A stretch of DNA of 64,000 bases. Source: CALJIC01 sp039805565 (GTDB lineage Bacteria; Chloroflexota; Chloroflexia; Chloroflexales; Roseiflexaceae). Made by a program: the position numbers and the translations under genes. Shown piece by piece: positions 47,496-55,882 of the stretch. Under the pieces are notes generated by a model. That model was not told where the DNA came from. It saw only the letters and a program-made list of their open reading frames with translations, and did no database searches. How positions within the stretch are numbered: the first letter of the stretch is position 1; each line of letters opens with the position of its first letter. Location of the stretch: the NCBI GenBank assembly GCA_039805565.1, contig JBDLTZ010000100.1, positions 1-64,000 on the forward strand. Direction: 5' to 3'.

Positions 47496-47504
47496 ATTAT
47501 AGCA
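47496..47504 (-). promoter_or_regulatory. Extended -10 promoter of the cobalamin operon
   Basis: Minus strand TGC followed by a perfect TATAAT (plus 47496-47501). The -35 region is poor. Transcription would begin near 47489, about 20 bases before the riboswitch P1. Confidence 0.65.
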
Positions 47505-47527
47505 CTCTTTGTCGGAGAGGAGGCGGG

Positions 47528-48325
47528 TCACGCCTCGAGCACGAAGTCCGTCACCACCGGGTAGTGGTCGCTGGGGTAGTGCGGCGGCACGGCGTCCGTG
47601 ACGATCGCGCAGGCAGTGGGGCGCAGCCCGCGCGCCAGCACCCAGTCGATCCGGTCGAGCGCGTCGTGCGGCTGTGGCTGGAAGCCGTCCCCTTTGAAGC
47701 CGTGGAATGTCATCACCGGGGCACCGCCGTGGAGGCGCGCGTGGCTGTCCTCCAGGCCCGCCGCGAGCAGCGCGTGGTGTGCAGCCGAGCCAGGCGGGCA
47801 GTTGAAGTCCCCCGTGACCACAGCCGGGACGCCGTCGGCCCACAGGGCGCCCAGGCGCTCAGCGATCAGGGTCGCCCCCTGCGCGCGGGCCGGCTCGCTG
47901 ATGTGGTCAAGGTGCGTGTTCAGGTGCAGCAGCTCCGCTCCGGCCTCGGGCAGCGCCAGGCGCACCCAGCCAGCCGAGCGGATGCAGTCGGTGCCCCACG
48001 CGGCCGAGTGCACACCGGGCGTCGTGCTGAGCCAGAAGCCGCCTGTGTCGCGCAGCTTCAGCCGCTCGCGCCGCCAGAAGATCGCGGGGTACTGGAAGGG
48101 CGGCACGTTGTTGTAGCCGGGGCCGAGGGCCGCCTCGTAGCCGCGCAGGTGCTCGCGGTAGAAGGCGTAGTTCTGCAGCTCCAGCTCCTGGAAGCCAATC
48201 AGGTCCGGCGCGTAGCGGCGGATGACGTCGGCGCTCAGCGCGGCGCGGTTCGGCCAGACGTTCTCACCGTCCTGGAAGCGTGCGCCACGCACGTTGAAGG
48301 TCATTACTCGGATTGTGTGGCTCAT
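47528..48325 (-). CDS. Endonuclease/exonuclease/phosphatase family protein
   Basis: 265 residues with the EEP metal-hydrolase fold (DNase I, sphingomyelinase, inositol phosphatase). MTFNVRGARFQDGENVWPNR begins with the Asn site, LIGFQELELQNY carries the metal-binding Glu, LLHLNTHLDHISEPARAQGATLI, PAVVTGDFNCPPGS (D-x-N) and PSDHYPVVTDF (catalytic DH) complete the active site. No signal peptide. Target (nucleic acid, phospholipid or sugar phosphate) is not evident. The -10 element is so close to the ATG that the message is probably leaderless. Confidence 0.9.
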   Translation of the reverse strand: MSHTIRVMTFNVRGARFQDGENVWPNRAALSADVIRRYAPDLIGFQELELQNYAFYREHLRGYEAALGPGYNNVPPFQYPAIFWRRERLKLRDTGGFWLSTTPGVHSAAWGTDCIRSAGWVRLALPEAGAELLHLNTHLDHISEPARAQGATLIAERLGALWADGVPAVVTGDFNCPPGSAAHHALLAAGLEDSHARLHGGAPVMTFHGFKGDGFQPQPHDALDRIDWVLARGLRPTACAIVTDAVPPHYPSDHYPVVTDFVLEA

Positions 48326-48332
48326 GGCGTAG

Positions 48333-48338
48333 ATTATA
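48333..48338 (-). promoter_or_regulatory. -10 box for a leaderless message
   Basis: Perfect TATAAT on the minus strand with its last base eight nucleotides from the ATG (48325) of the EEP-fold gene. Transcription would start at or within a base or two of the start codon, and no ribosome site is present. Confidence 0.5.
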
Positions 48339-48356
48339 CCGCAGGGTCGCGGCGCC

Positions 48357-50159
48357 TCAGACCGGCCAGAGCAGCGGCGCCAGCAGCACCACGATCGCCC
48401 CCACCAGCAGGGTCACCGGCGCCCCTACCTTGACGAAGTCCGCGAACTGGTAGCGGCCCGGGCCGTACACCAGCAGGTTCCCGTGGTGGCCGATCGGCGT
48501 CAGGAAGGACGCCACCGCCGCCATCGCCACCGTGACGACATAGGCCTCGGGCGAGTGTCCGAGCGCGGCCGCCAGCGCCGCGGCTACAGGCGCGAACACC
48601 GCCGTGGTGGCCGCATCCGACATGAACTGCGTCAGCACGGCCACCAGCGCGAAGATCGCCCCCAGCACAATGTACTGGTTCAGGCCCCCCACCGCACCGT
48701 GAAGCCAGCTCGCCAGCAGCTCCGAGGTGCCGGTGGCCTGCATGGCCGCGCCGAGCGGCAGCGCCCCGGCGATGAACACGTAGATGCGGCCGTCGATGCT
48801 GCGGTAGGCCTGCCGCCCGGAGATGCAGCGGGTGAGGACCATCGTAAGGGCGCCGGCTACCGCGGCGATCTCGATGCTCAGCACCCCCGTCGCGGTAGCA
48901 GCGATCGTCGCGGCCATGATCACCCCCGCCAGCGCCGCCCGGTGTCGCGAGCGCGCCTCGCCGTGGAACGGCACCAGCATCATGAAGCGCGGGTCGAGCC
49001 GGACCCGCTCCAGCGCCTCCTCCTCCCCCTGCAGCACCAGGACGTCGCCGCCGCGCAGCTTGGTGCGCGAGAGCTCCTCCTGCAGCCAGCCGCGCTGGCG
49101 CCACAGCCCCACGACGATAGCGCCGTAGCGGCGGCGGAAGTCCACCTCGCCGATCGTGCGCCCGATCAGGTCCGAGCCCGGCCCGACCACCGCCTGCACC
49201 AGCCGCTCCGCGATCTCGTCCGGGTCGCCCTCGCGGCCGGACGCAGCGCCGTACTTCGATACTGGGTGCAGCTCGACCCCCGGCTCCTGCCGGATAGCCA
49301 CCAGGTCCTCGGGCGTGGTCCGCACCAGCAGCACGTCGCCGTCGGCGATCTGGCGCGACTTCGGCACACCGCGCATCCGCTCCCCGCCGCGCATCACGCC
49401 CACCACGTTCAGGCGGAAGCGCGTGTCCTCCTGGACCTCGCCGATCGTCTTGCCCAGAAACGGCGACTCGGGCATGATCGTGAGCTCGGTGAAGTAGTCG
49501 TCCAGACGAAAGCGCTCGGCGCCGCCCTCGCCGCCGGTGTTGGCCGGCAGCAGGAAGCGGCCGGCGAGCAGCATGAAGGTGGTACCGACCGCCGAGAGCG
49601 CCAGGCCGATCGGCGCGATCGAGAAGATGCCAAGCCCGGGGCGGCCGGCCTGCTGGAGAACGCCGCTGGCGATCAGGAAGGCCGGCGCGCCGATGATCGT
49701 GATGGTGGTGCCCAGCGAGGCAGCCATCGCCAGCGGCATCAGCAGCTTGGAGGCCGGGATCTGCCGCTCGCGCGCCAGGTTGAGCGTCACCGGCAGCATC
49801 ACGGCCGTGGTGGTCAGGTGGTGGGTGAAGGCCGAGAGCAGCGCCACGGCCGGCATGATCACCCCCAGGGCGCGCACCTCGCTCTGCCCGGCGAGCCGCC
49901 CGATCCAGCCGCCGATGATGTCAGCCAGCCCGGTCTGGTGGACAGCGCCGCTCAGCACGAAGATCGCCGCCACCACAATCGCGGGCTCGCTGCTGAAGCC
50001 GCTCAGGGCCTGCTCCGGCTCGAGCACGCCGGTGACGGCGAGCGCAACGACGATGCCGACGGCGACGACGTCGTTGCGCAGCCGCTCGGTGAGCAGCAGC
50101 CCGAAAGCTACCACCAGGATCGCAAGGTAGATCACCTGGTGCATGGTGAGCTCAGGCAT
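48357..50159 (-). CDS. SLC13-family (DASS/ArsB-like) transporter with two TrkA-C domains
   Basis: 600 residues. N- and C-terminal membrane halves of about six helices each (SAFTHHLTTTAVMLPVTLNLAR and LTQFMSDAATTAVFAPVAAALAAALG are the two SNT-like ion/substrate hairpins, here with HHLTTTA and SDAATTA), and between them, at about 215-385, two RCK_C/TrkA_C regulatory domains (ESPFLGKTIGEV and GSDLIGRTIGEV mark their beginnings). This layout is that of the SLC13 permeases suggested to carry sulfate, dicarboxylates or citrate. Start overlaps the upstream small gene by eight bases. Confidence 0.88.
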   Translation of the reverse strand: MPELTMHQVIYLAILVVAFGLLLTERLRNDVVAVGIVVALAVTGVLEPEQALSGFSSEPAIVVAAIFVLSGAVHQTGLADIIGGWIGRLAGQSEVRALGVIMPAVALLSAFTHHLTTTAVMLPVTLNLARERQIPASKLLMPLAMAASLGTTITIIGAPAFLIASGVLQQAGRPGLGIFSIAPIGLALSAVGTTFMLLAGRFLLPANTGGEGGAERFRLDDYFTELTIMPESPFLGKTIGEVQEDTRFRLNVVGVMRGGERMRGVPKSRQIADGDVLLVRTTPEDLVAIRQEPGVELHPVSKYGAASGREGDPDEIAERLVQAVVGPGSDLIGRTIGEVDFRRRYGAIVVGLWRQRGWLQEELSRTKLRGGDVLVLQGEEEALERVRLDPRFMMLVPFHGEARSRHRAALAGVIMAATIAATATGVLSIEIAAVAGALTMVLTRCISGRQAYRSIDGRIYVFIAGALPLGAAMQATGTSELLASWLHGAVGGLNQYIVLGAIFALVAVLTQFMSDAATTAVFAPVAAALAAALGHSPEAYVVTVAMAAVASFLTPIGHHGNLLVYGPGRYQFADFVKVGAPVTLLVGAIVVLLAPLLWPV

Positions 50160-50370
50160 CGCCGCGCCTGCGCTCCTCTTCCGCAGACTCGTGGTCGTGG
50201 CTGGGCTGCCCGTCGATGATGAGCAGGATCTCCTCGGTGTCGGGACCGGGCTCGGGGACGGCGGCGGCACCGGTCATCTGGCGGATGCGGTCGTAGCCGT
50301 AGTGCTCCCGTGGCGCGACGGCCCCGTCGTCGTTCACTGGGTGACGTGCGCTGCCCCGGTCGCTGACCAT
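50152..50370 (-). CDS. Small protein translationally coupled to the SLC13 transporter
   Basis: 72-residue acidic, soluble protein of unknown function (central YGYDRIRQMTGAAAVPEPG, TEEILLIIDGQPSHDHES, charged C-terminus EEERRRGDA). Supported by a strong ribosome site (AAAGGAG, seven bases before the ATG at 50368-50370) and an eight-base overlap with the transporter start. The coupling suggests a role with the transporter, for example a regulator or accessory peptide, but no domain is recognised. An alternative upstream start in the same frame has no ribosome site. Confidence 0.65.
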   Translation of the reverse strand: MVSDRGSARHPVNDDGAVAPREHYGYDRIRQMTGAAAVPEPGPDTEEILLIIDGQPSHDHESAEEERRRGDA

Positions 50371-50479
50371 CGTGGCGCTCCTTTTACAGCCCGCCGGTCG
50401 CGCGGGCATCGAGCAGGCAATCAAGGCAAGCGGGGTGCCAGGAGCAGCGCGAGGACGCGGGGCGACGAGGCGGGTTTGG

Positions 50480-51523
50480 CTACCCCGCGACTGCGTGAGC
50501 TCGCGGCGCGCCGGCGGTCTCCCCGGGTGCCTGTCGCTGCTGCCGGAAGTAGCGCCAGGCGAGCAGCGCAGCGCCCACGGAGATCGCGTAGGCAGTCAGG
50601 TCAGCCGCATCGAGTGGCCCGCGGCGCCCCACCACATTCCAGCCGCCGCTCGGAGTGGTTCCTACAGCCATGGGCCGATGCAGATTACCACTGCTCCGCG
50701 GCGCGGGCCGGTCCCGGTAGAGGTGCTCGCGGTCGGCCTGCACCGCCATGATCGCCTCGGCGGCGGCGGGGGCCAGGGCGTAGAACAGCGCAAAGAGGCG
50801 CCCGGCGCCGCCGACGATCACCTCGCGCCGCGGCTCCTCGGCCACGCGCACGATTGTGGCGGCAGCGCGCTCCACCGGGTAGACTGGCGGGAAGGCCTTG
50901 ACCTGGCGGCCGGTGTGGTTCGCCGCGCGCTCAAAGATCGGCGTGTCGATCGGCGAGGGCATCACGGTGCAGACGTGGATGTGCTCCTGGCCCTCCAGCA
51001 TCAGCTCCTGGCGCAGGCAGCCACCGAGCGCGCGCACAGCGTGCTTGCTCATCACGTAGGCACTGGTGTAGGCCTGGGTGATGAGCGAGTCGACCGAGGC
51101 GATGTTGATCAGGGTGCCGCGCCCCTGCTGGCGGAAGATCGGCAGCGCGGCCCGCGCGCCGTGGACGTAGCCAAGCACGTTGATGTCAAACAGGCGCCGG
51201 AAGTCCTCCGGCGGCTCCTCGCCGAAGCGCGCGAGCATGTACACCGACGCGTCGTTCACCCACACGTCGATCCGCCCGAACGCCTCAAGCGCCCGCTGCG
51301 CCAGCATCCGTACAGACTGCTCGTCGGAGGTGTCCACCGGCACCGCCAGTGCCCGCACCCCCATGCGCTCGCACTCCAGCGCCAGCTCGCGCAGCAGCTC
51401 CTCGCGCCGTGCCCCCAGCACGAGATGCGCGCCCTTCGCAGCGAACATGCGGGCGCTCTCACGCCCGATCCCGCTCGATGCACCCGTTATGACAACAACT
51501 GCATTCCGTAGGTTCTGAGCCAT
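50480..51523 (-). CDS. Short-chain dehydrogenase/reductase
   Basis: 347 residues, an SDR of the classical type with a C-terminal extension. NAD(P) loop VVITGASSGIGRESARMFAAKG, VDTSDEQSV, VNDASVYM (NNAG variant), catalytic serine in LINIASVDS, and YTSAYVMSKHAVRALGG with the catalytic Y-x-x-x-K. After the fold, about 80 extra residues include a possible hydrophobic segment near the end (LTAYAISVGAALLAWRYF), so it may be membrane-associated. ATG 51523 follows GGAGGGG. Substrate unknown. Confidence 0.9.
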   Translation of the reverse strand: MAQNLRNAVVVITGASSGIGRESARMFAAKGAHLVLGARREELLRELALECERMGVRALAVPVDTSDEQSVRMLAQRALEAFGRIDVWVNDASVYMLARFGEEPPEDFRRLFDINVLGYVHGARAALPIFRQQGRGTLINIASVDSLITQAYTSAYVMSKHAVRALGGCLRQELMLEGQEHIHVCTVMPSPIDTPIFERAANHTGRQVKAFPPVYPVERAAATIVRVAEEPRREVIVGGAGRLFALFYALAPAAAEAIMAVQADREHLYRDRPAPRSSGNLHRPMAVGTTPSGGWNVVGRRGPLDAADLTAYAISVGAALLAWRYFRQQRQAPGETAGAPRAHAVAG

Positions 51524-51596
51524 CCGTCCCCTCCTCATCGCTCTCTTCGCGAGAGAAGGGGACGCAACTTGTGTGCCAGGGGCGAGGAGTGTGTCT

Positions 51597-51725
51597 TGAG
51601 GCGTGAGAGCCGGGGGTGAGGCGTGAGGCGTGAGTCTTGAGGCGTGAGAGCCCGGGCGCAATCGGTGTAGTACCGCACCAATTGCGCCCCTCGTTCAGCG
51701 TTCAGCGTTCAGCGTTCAGCGCTCA
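51597..51725. repeat. Composite heptad-arm/hairpin element (copy 4)
   Basis: Left arm 51597-51651: TGAGGCG, TGAGAGC, a six-base break, then TGAGGCG, TGAGGCG, TGAGTCT, TGAGGCG, TGAGAGC. Core 51652-51690 with a strong hairpin: GGGCGCAAT (51654-51662) pairs with ATTGCGCCC (51681-51689), one mismatch, then GGTG with CACC, loop of eight. Right arm 51691-51725: TCGTTCA, three GCGTTCA, GCGCTCA. The membrane-protein gene on the minus strand ends in the last unit (stop at 51723-51725). Confidence 0.85.
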
Positions 51726-54710
51726 GCGCTCCTGATCAACCTGTATCGGGATGCGGATCACGTCATCCGAGGCGCGGCCGCTCGCCACCGTGAGCGGGAG
51801 GCGCTCGAGCGAGGGCCAGCGATACATCCCGACCGCCAGGGTGTAGGGCCCGGGCGGCAGCCCCTCGGGGAGCCGGACACGCCGCACATCCAGCACCAGA
51901 TCACCCTCGCGCCACTGCGTCGTCGGGAGGATGCCGGTGGCGGGAGGGCCATCCCCCTGCGCCACACGTTCGCCGCGCGAGTCCAGCACGTGCACCAGCA
52001 CGCTCCGCTCGTCGAGCGCCTCGCGCACGCACTGCCACCAGAGCGCGACCAGAACCTCGCCGCCGGGCGCGGGCGCCTCGGTCAGCAGCGTGTAGCCTTG
52101 GAGCCGCACGTCGTCAGCCACCCACGCGTCCGCCCGCGTCGCGGGGCGCTCGACGCTCGCCGCCAGCAGCGAGGTGTCATCGACCCACTCGACGCGCACG
52201 CTGCCGTCCCGCTCAACGCGGAACTGAAAGATATCCGCGGGCGGGAGCAGTGGCAAGGCCTCGGCGCCCACGTAGAACCGGCCCGTGTACGTGCCCGGGC
52301 GCAGACCTCCGAAGTGCACGCCGATCGGCAACTGCGCACCGCCGCTATCTACCGCCGATGCAGCGCCGGTCTGGAGGTTCAGCGTTAGCACCAGCTCCTG
52401 GGCGTCCTGACGCGGACTCAGCGTCGCGCCGTACCAGCCGTACTGAACGCCAACATCAGTGTCCCAAACATCGAGCGAGACCACCAGGGGACCGCTGTCC
52501 GGCAGCAGCGTCTCGATGCGGGCCGTGACGGACGAGCCCTGGGCGTCTGCCACTGCTCGCGCCACGATCCCGGCGTGGTCGCCGTCTTCCTGGGCCAGAG
52601 CATCCGGCGCGGGCTCGGCGAGAGTCAGGTAGCGCACGAGCAGCGGCTCCCCACCGACGTTTCGCAGCGTGAGCAGGCCCGGGGTCGCGTAATCGCCAAG
52701 GTGCAGAGCGGTGACTCCAGGCGCGAGCGAGGAGACCCGGCCATCGATCTCGATGGCGCTCGCCCGCAGCGTAGCGACCGAGATCGTAGCGGAGCGAGGC
52801 TGGCCACCGGCGAGATCGGCGGGGGCGAAGGCAACGTCATCCGCCCCGAGGGAGAGCGCGAGCGTCTGGCCAGGCGGTAGCGTCTGGTCAAGCCGCAGGT
52901 GGGCTCTGGTGCGCTCGGGGCGGCGGTAGAGCGCAAACGACCCACCGCGCCAGATCGCGTCGTGGAAGCCCCACGGCTCGGGCTCCTCAGAGGCGTACAG
53001 CAGACCAAACTCCCCGATCTCCCCCGACTCACCGGCCTGGGAGGAGGCGTAGCCCGTGCGGACGCGCCCGATCACCCGCGCGTGGTCCAGCAAGTAGGCG
53101 GCGAGCCCGGCCGAGACCCCCTGGGCGCGCGGGTCGGATGTCATTGTGACGGTGCTGCCAGCAGGGACAAGCTCGCGCAGCGCCATCAGCGCTGGGAGCT
53201 CGCGGTCGAACAGACCCGGCCGCCCCCAGTGGTCGTGCACGATGCGCGCCTGGCTTACGGTGAGCAGCACACAGATGAGCGCGGCCGGGGCGAGGACGAG
53301 CGGGCGCCACCGGGGGCGAAGGTACTGCCACAAGCCCTGGGCGCCGGCGGCGGCCAGCCCGAGGAACACCCACCCCGCGTAGGCGCCTGTCTTCATGTAG
53401 GCGTAGGGGTAGGCGCGGACGTAGCGCAGCCAGAGGAGCACCGCGAGCGTCGCGAGAGCCATGCCGAGCCAGCGATCGCGCCGTGGCCCGAGCGCCAGTC
53501 CGGCCAGCGCCAGCCCCCCGGCGACGACAGCGCCCAGGAGCTGGAGCAGGCTGGGGGCCTCGGCCGCGCCGCGCGAGAACGGCGTTAGCCCGAGGGTGTC
53601 CGCAGCGCTGATGAAATGGAAGACGCCCAGGGTGGTGAGCTGCTCGCCGTAGCGGAAGTTGAACCCCTGCGTGTAGTCGACCAGCGTCGGGGCGGCCAGC
53701 AGCAGTGTGAGCACGACAAGCAGGGAGGCGGCGCCGGCGAGCCGCAGCGCGTCGGCACGTCGTTCGATCAGTGTGGCTACACCGATCCCGGCGGCGAGCG
53801 GCGCGAACAGCGTCAGCGCGGGGTAGTAGGTCACCGGCAGCGCCGCCAGCGCCACAGTCGCCGGCAGCAGGCCAGGAATCGACGCGGCCCGGCGCTCCAC
53901 CAGGTCCTCCACCGCCGATGCCCCGAGCGCCAGCCCGAGCGGGATCAGCGGCCAGGCGGCGAGCTGCATCCCGAAGTTGAAGTACGAGACCCACAGCAGC
54001 AGGGCGCTCGCGCTCGCGAAGAATGCGCCCAGGAGCGCCGGCAGCCGCCCCAGGCCGAGCGTGGTGCGGAGCAGCAGGAAGACGGCCAGCACGCCGAGGG
54101 CGCGCAGCCAGGCCAGCAGCGGCGCGAAGCTCACCAGGGCATCGGCGCGCGCCAGGAGGTTCACCGACCCATGCCATACGCTGAAGCCCAGCGTCAGCCC
54201 GATCGCCGGCGGCCGGGCGTTGATGTCACGCAGTGGGTTCTCCGGGGCTGTGGCGATGGCCGAGACCGGCCCGCGCTCGAGGTAGCGCGCTGTGGGCAGA
54301 TAGTTCTCGGTATCCCACCCAGCGCCGACTATCGCGCTGTGCCCGTAGTTCAGCAGCGGGGCCACGCCAACGATGAGTGTGAGCAGCAGCAGCATCAGCA
54401 GCGGCAGAAGCTCCGGAAGCGTGGCCGATGGAAAGCTCGCGCGCCTGCGCCAGGCCGCAACGTTCAGCGCACCGGTCACGCTGATCAGTACCACCAGCGC
54501 CGGCCCGAGGCCGCTAACGGTGCGGACGGCCCAGTAGCCGACCACGACCACGAGCGCGTAGCCGACGAGCGGCGCGAACAGGTCTGCGTAGGGGCGGAGC
54601 GGCGCGGGGAGAGCCAGGCGGGAGAGACCCCAGCCGCACCAGGCGGCGAGGGCGGTCGCCACGACAAGGATGGCGGAGAGCTGCAACGCGAAGGAGACGT
54701 ACGTGGTCAT
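51723..54710 (-). CDS. Large membrane protein, GT-C-like, with C-terminal extracellular domains
   Basis: 995 residues. The first 480 contain about a dozen hydrophobic helices with a large outside loop after the third helix (VGAGWDTENYLPTARYLERGPVS, where the Asp-Glu could be catalytic, as in GT-C mannosyltransferases or ArnT-like enzymes), and the last 500 are soluble, beta-rich and repeat in two similar blocks about LRPGTYTGRFYVG and LPPGPYTLAVGMYRWPSL. The overall design resembles uncharacterised Chloroflexota membrane proteins of cell-surface glycan assembly; I cannot name the function. Start ATG 54710 with GGAAAG upstream; GTG at 54728 is possible. Ends in a heptad arm. Confidence 0.75.
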   Translation of the reverse strand: MTTYVSFALQLSAILVVATALAAWCGWGLSRLALPAPLRPYADLFAPLVGYALVVVVGYWAVRTVSGLGPALVVLISVTGALNVAAWRRRASFPSATLPELLPLLMLLLLTLIVGVAPLLNYGHSAIVGAGWDTENYLPTARYLERGPVSAIATAPENPLRDINARPPAIGLTLGFSVWHGSVNLLARADALVSFAPLLAWLRALGVLAVFLLLRTTLGLGRLPALLGAFFASASALLLWVSYFNFGMQLAAWPLIPLGLALGASAVEDLVERRAASIPGLLPATVALAALPVTYYPALTLFAPLAAGIGVATLIERRADALRLAGAASLLVVLTLLLAAPTLVDYTQGFNFRYGEQLTTLGVFHFISAADTLGLTPFSRGAAEAPSLLQLLGAVVAGGLALAGLALGPRRDRWLGMALATLAVLLWLRYVRAYPYAYMKTGAYAGWVFLGLAAAGAQGLWQYLRPRWRPLVLAPAALICVLLTVSQARIVHDHWGRPGLFDRELPALMALRELVPAGSTVTMTSDPRAQGVSAGLAAYLLDHARVIGRVRTGYASSQAGESGEIGEFGLLYASEEPEPWGFHDAIWRGGSFALYRRPERTRAHLRLDQTLPPGQTLALSLGADDVAFAPADLAGGQPRSATISVATLRASAIEIDGRVSSLAPGVTALHLGDYATPGLLTLRNVGGEPLLVRYLTLAEPAPDALAQEDGDHAGIVARAVADAQGSSVTARIETLLPDSGPLVVSLDVWDTDVGVQYGWYGATLSPRQDAQELVLTLNLQTGAASAVDSGGAQLPIGVHFGGLRPGTYTGRFYVGAEALPLLPPADIFQFRVERDGSVRVEWVDDTSLLAASVERPATRADAWVADDVRLQGYTLLTEAPAPGGEVLVALWWQCVREALDERSVLVHVLDSRGERVAQGDGPPATGILPTTQWREGDLVLDVRRVRLPEGLPPGPYTLAVGMYRWPSLERLPLTVASGRASDDVIRIPIQVDQER

Positions 54711-54866
54711 TGGCGTGCTTTCCGCCACACAGCAATTCGCCCGGCGATCCCGGGCGTATGTGGCGGAAGGGCGGCGCGCGCTACCCCAACACCAGCCTCG
54801 CGGCAGTCACTATGCGGCGTTATGTCTTAATGTTCTATTTACATGTTTACATATTTTTGATCTCTT

Positions 54867-54906
54867 TGTCAAGCGGTGTCACCGGCGCCGCTCAGACTGC
54901 TATACT
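54867..54906. promoter_or_regulatory. Divergent promoter region, AT-rich
   Basis: An A/T-rich patch (about 54830-54875) unusual for this window. Minus strand: TTGACA (plus 54867-54872) and, 17 bases on, TAAACA, for the large membrane protein. Plus strand: TGC-TATACT (54898-54906), extended -10, for the kinase at 54947. The rest of the 54729-54946 gap shows nothing else. Confidence 0.5.
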
Positions 54907-54946
54907 TTGGTAGTAGAAGCCGGCGCGCAGGACCTGGCGGGAGCAG

Positions 54947-55864
54947 ATGATATCAGCGGTAGATGACAAACTGTTCGGGCAGCTGCTGCGGCGCATCGAC
55001 CCAGCGCTCCGCCTGCTGCGCGCGTGGCCGCTCGCGGGCGGAGTCTCGGCTCAGGTGATGGGGATCGAGTACATCACCGCCGATGGCTGCACCGGTCGGC
55101 TCGTCGTCCGGCGCCACGGCGATGCGGACCGCGCCCGCAACCCACGCATCGCCGCCGACGAGTACGCGCTCCTCCAGCGGCTGCACGCTGCCGGCCTGGC
55201 CGTGCCGGCGCCGCGCCACCTCGATGAGTCCGGCGAGCTCTTTCCCGACCCGGTCCTGGTTATCGAGCACGTCGAGGGGACGAGCGACTTCGCCGCCACC
55301 CCGGGCCAGATCGCGCAGCTCGCCGCGCAGCTCGCGGCCATCCACGGGCTCGACGTCGCGCGCCTCGACGTGGCCTTCCTCCCACGCCAGGCCGAGATTG
55401 TTGCCCGGCAGCTGCGGGCGCGCCCGGCGAGCACGCACCTGCAGACGGTCGAGGGCCGCGTGTGGGACCTGCTCGAGAGGGCCTGGCCGGTGGTGCAGCG
55501 CAATCCGCCCGCGCTGCTGCACGGCGACTACTGGCCGGGGAACATGCTCTGGCGCGACGGACGACTGGCCGCGGTGATCGACTGGGAGGACGCGGCGGTG
55601 GGAGACCCGCTCGCCGACGTCGCGAACTGCCGGCTAGAGCTGTTGTGGGCGGGCGGCGCCGAGGCGGCGGAGCTGTTCACACGGCACTACTGCTCGCTGG
55701 CGCCGCTCGACACCGCCGAGCTCCCCTACTGGGAGCTCTGCGCGGCGCTGCGGCCGCTGCGAAACATGAGCTCCTGGGGCCTCGACGCGGAGGCCGAGCG
55801 GGCGATGCGCGCCGCACTGGAAATGTGCGTGTTGCAGGCTCTCGCGCGGCTGGGCGCGGAGTGA
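54947..55864 (+). CDS. Phosphotransferase of the APH/HSK2 kinase fold
   Basis: 305 residues. N-lobe LVVRRHGDADRARNP with the ATP lysine replaced by Arg-Arg, then EYALLQRLHAAGLAVPAPRHLDESGELFPDPVLVIEHVEG, the catalytic loop LLHGDYWPGNMLWRDGRL (H-G-D-x-x-P-x-N) and metal-binding AVIDWEDAAVGDPLADVANCRLEL. A complete APH-type kinase. Substrate unknown. The gene is followed after 18 bases by a CPT-like kinase gene; the two probably form an operon. Ribosome site GGGAG three bases before ATG is close. Confidence 0.88.
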   Translation: MISAVDDKLFGQLLRRIDPALRLLRAWPLAGGVSAQVMGIEYITADGCTGRLVVRRHGDADRARNPRIAADEYALLQRLHAAGLAVPAPRHLDESGELFPDPVLVIEHVEGTSDFAATPGQIAQLAAQLAAIHGLDVARLDVAFLPRQAEIVARQLRARPASTHLQTVEGRVWDLLERAWPVVQRNPPALLHGDYWPGNMLWRDGRLAAVIDWEDAAVGDPLADVANCRLELLWAGGAEAAELFTRHYCSLAPLDTAELPYWELCAALRPLRNMSSWGLDAEAERAMRAALEMCVLQALARLGAE

Positions 55865-55882
55865 GCACAAGGAGACAGCAGC

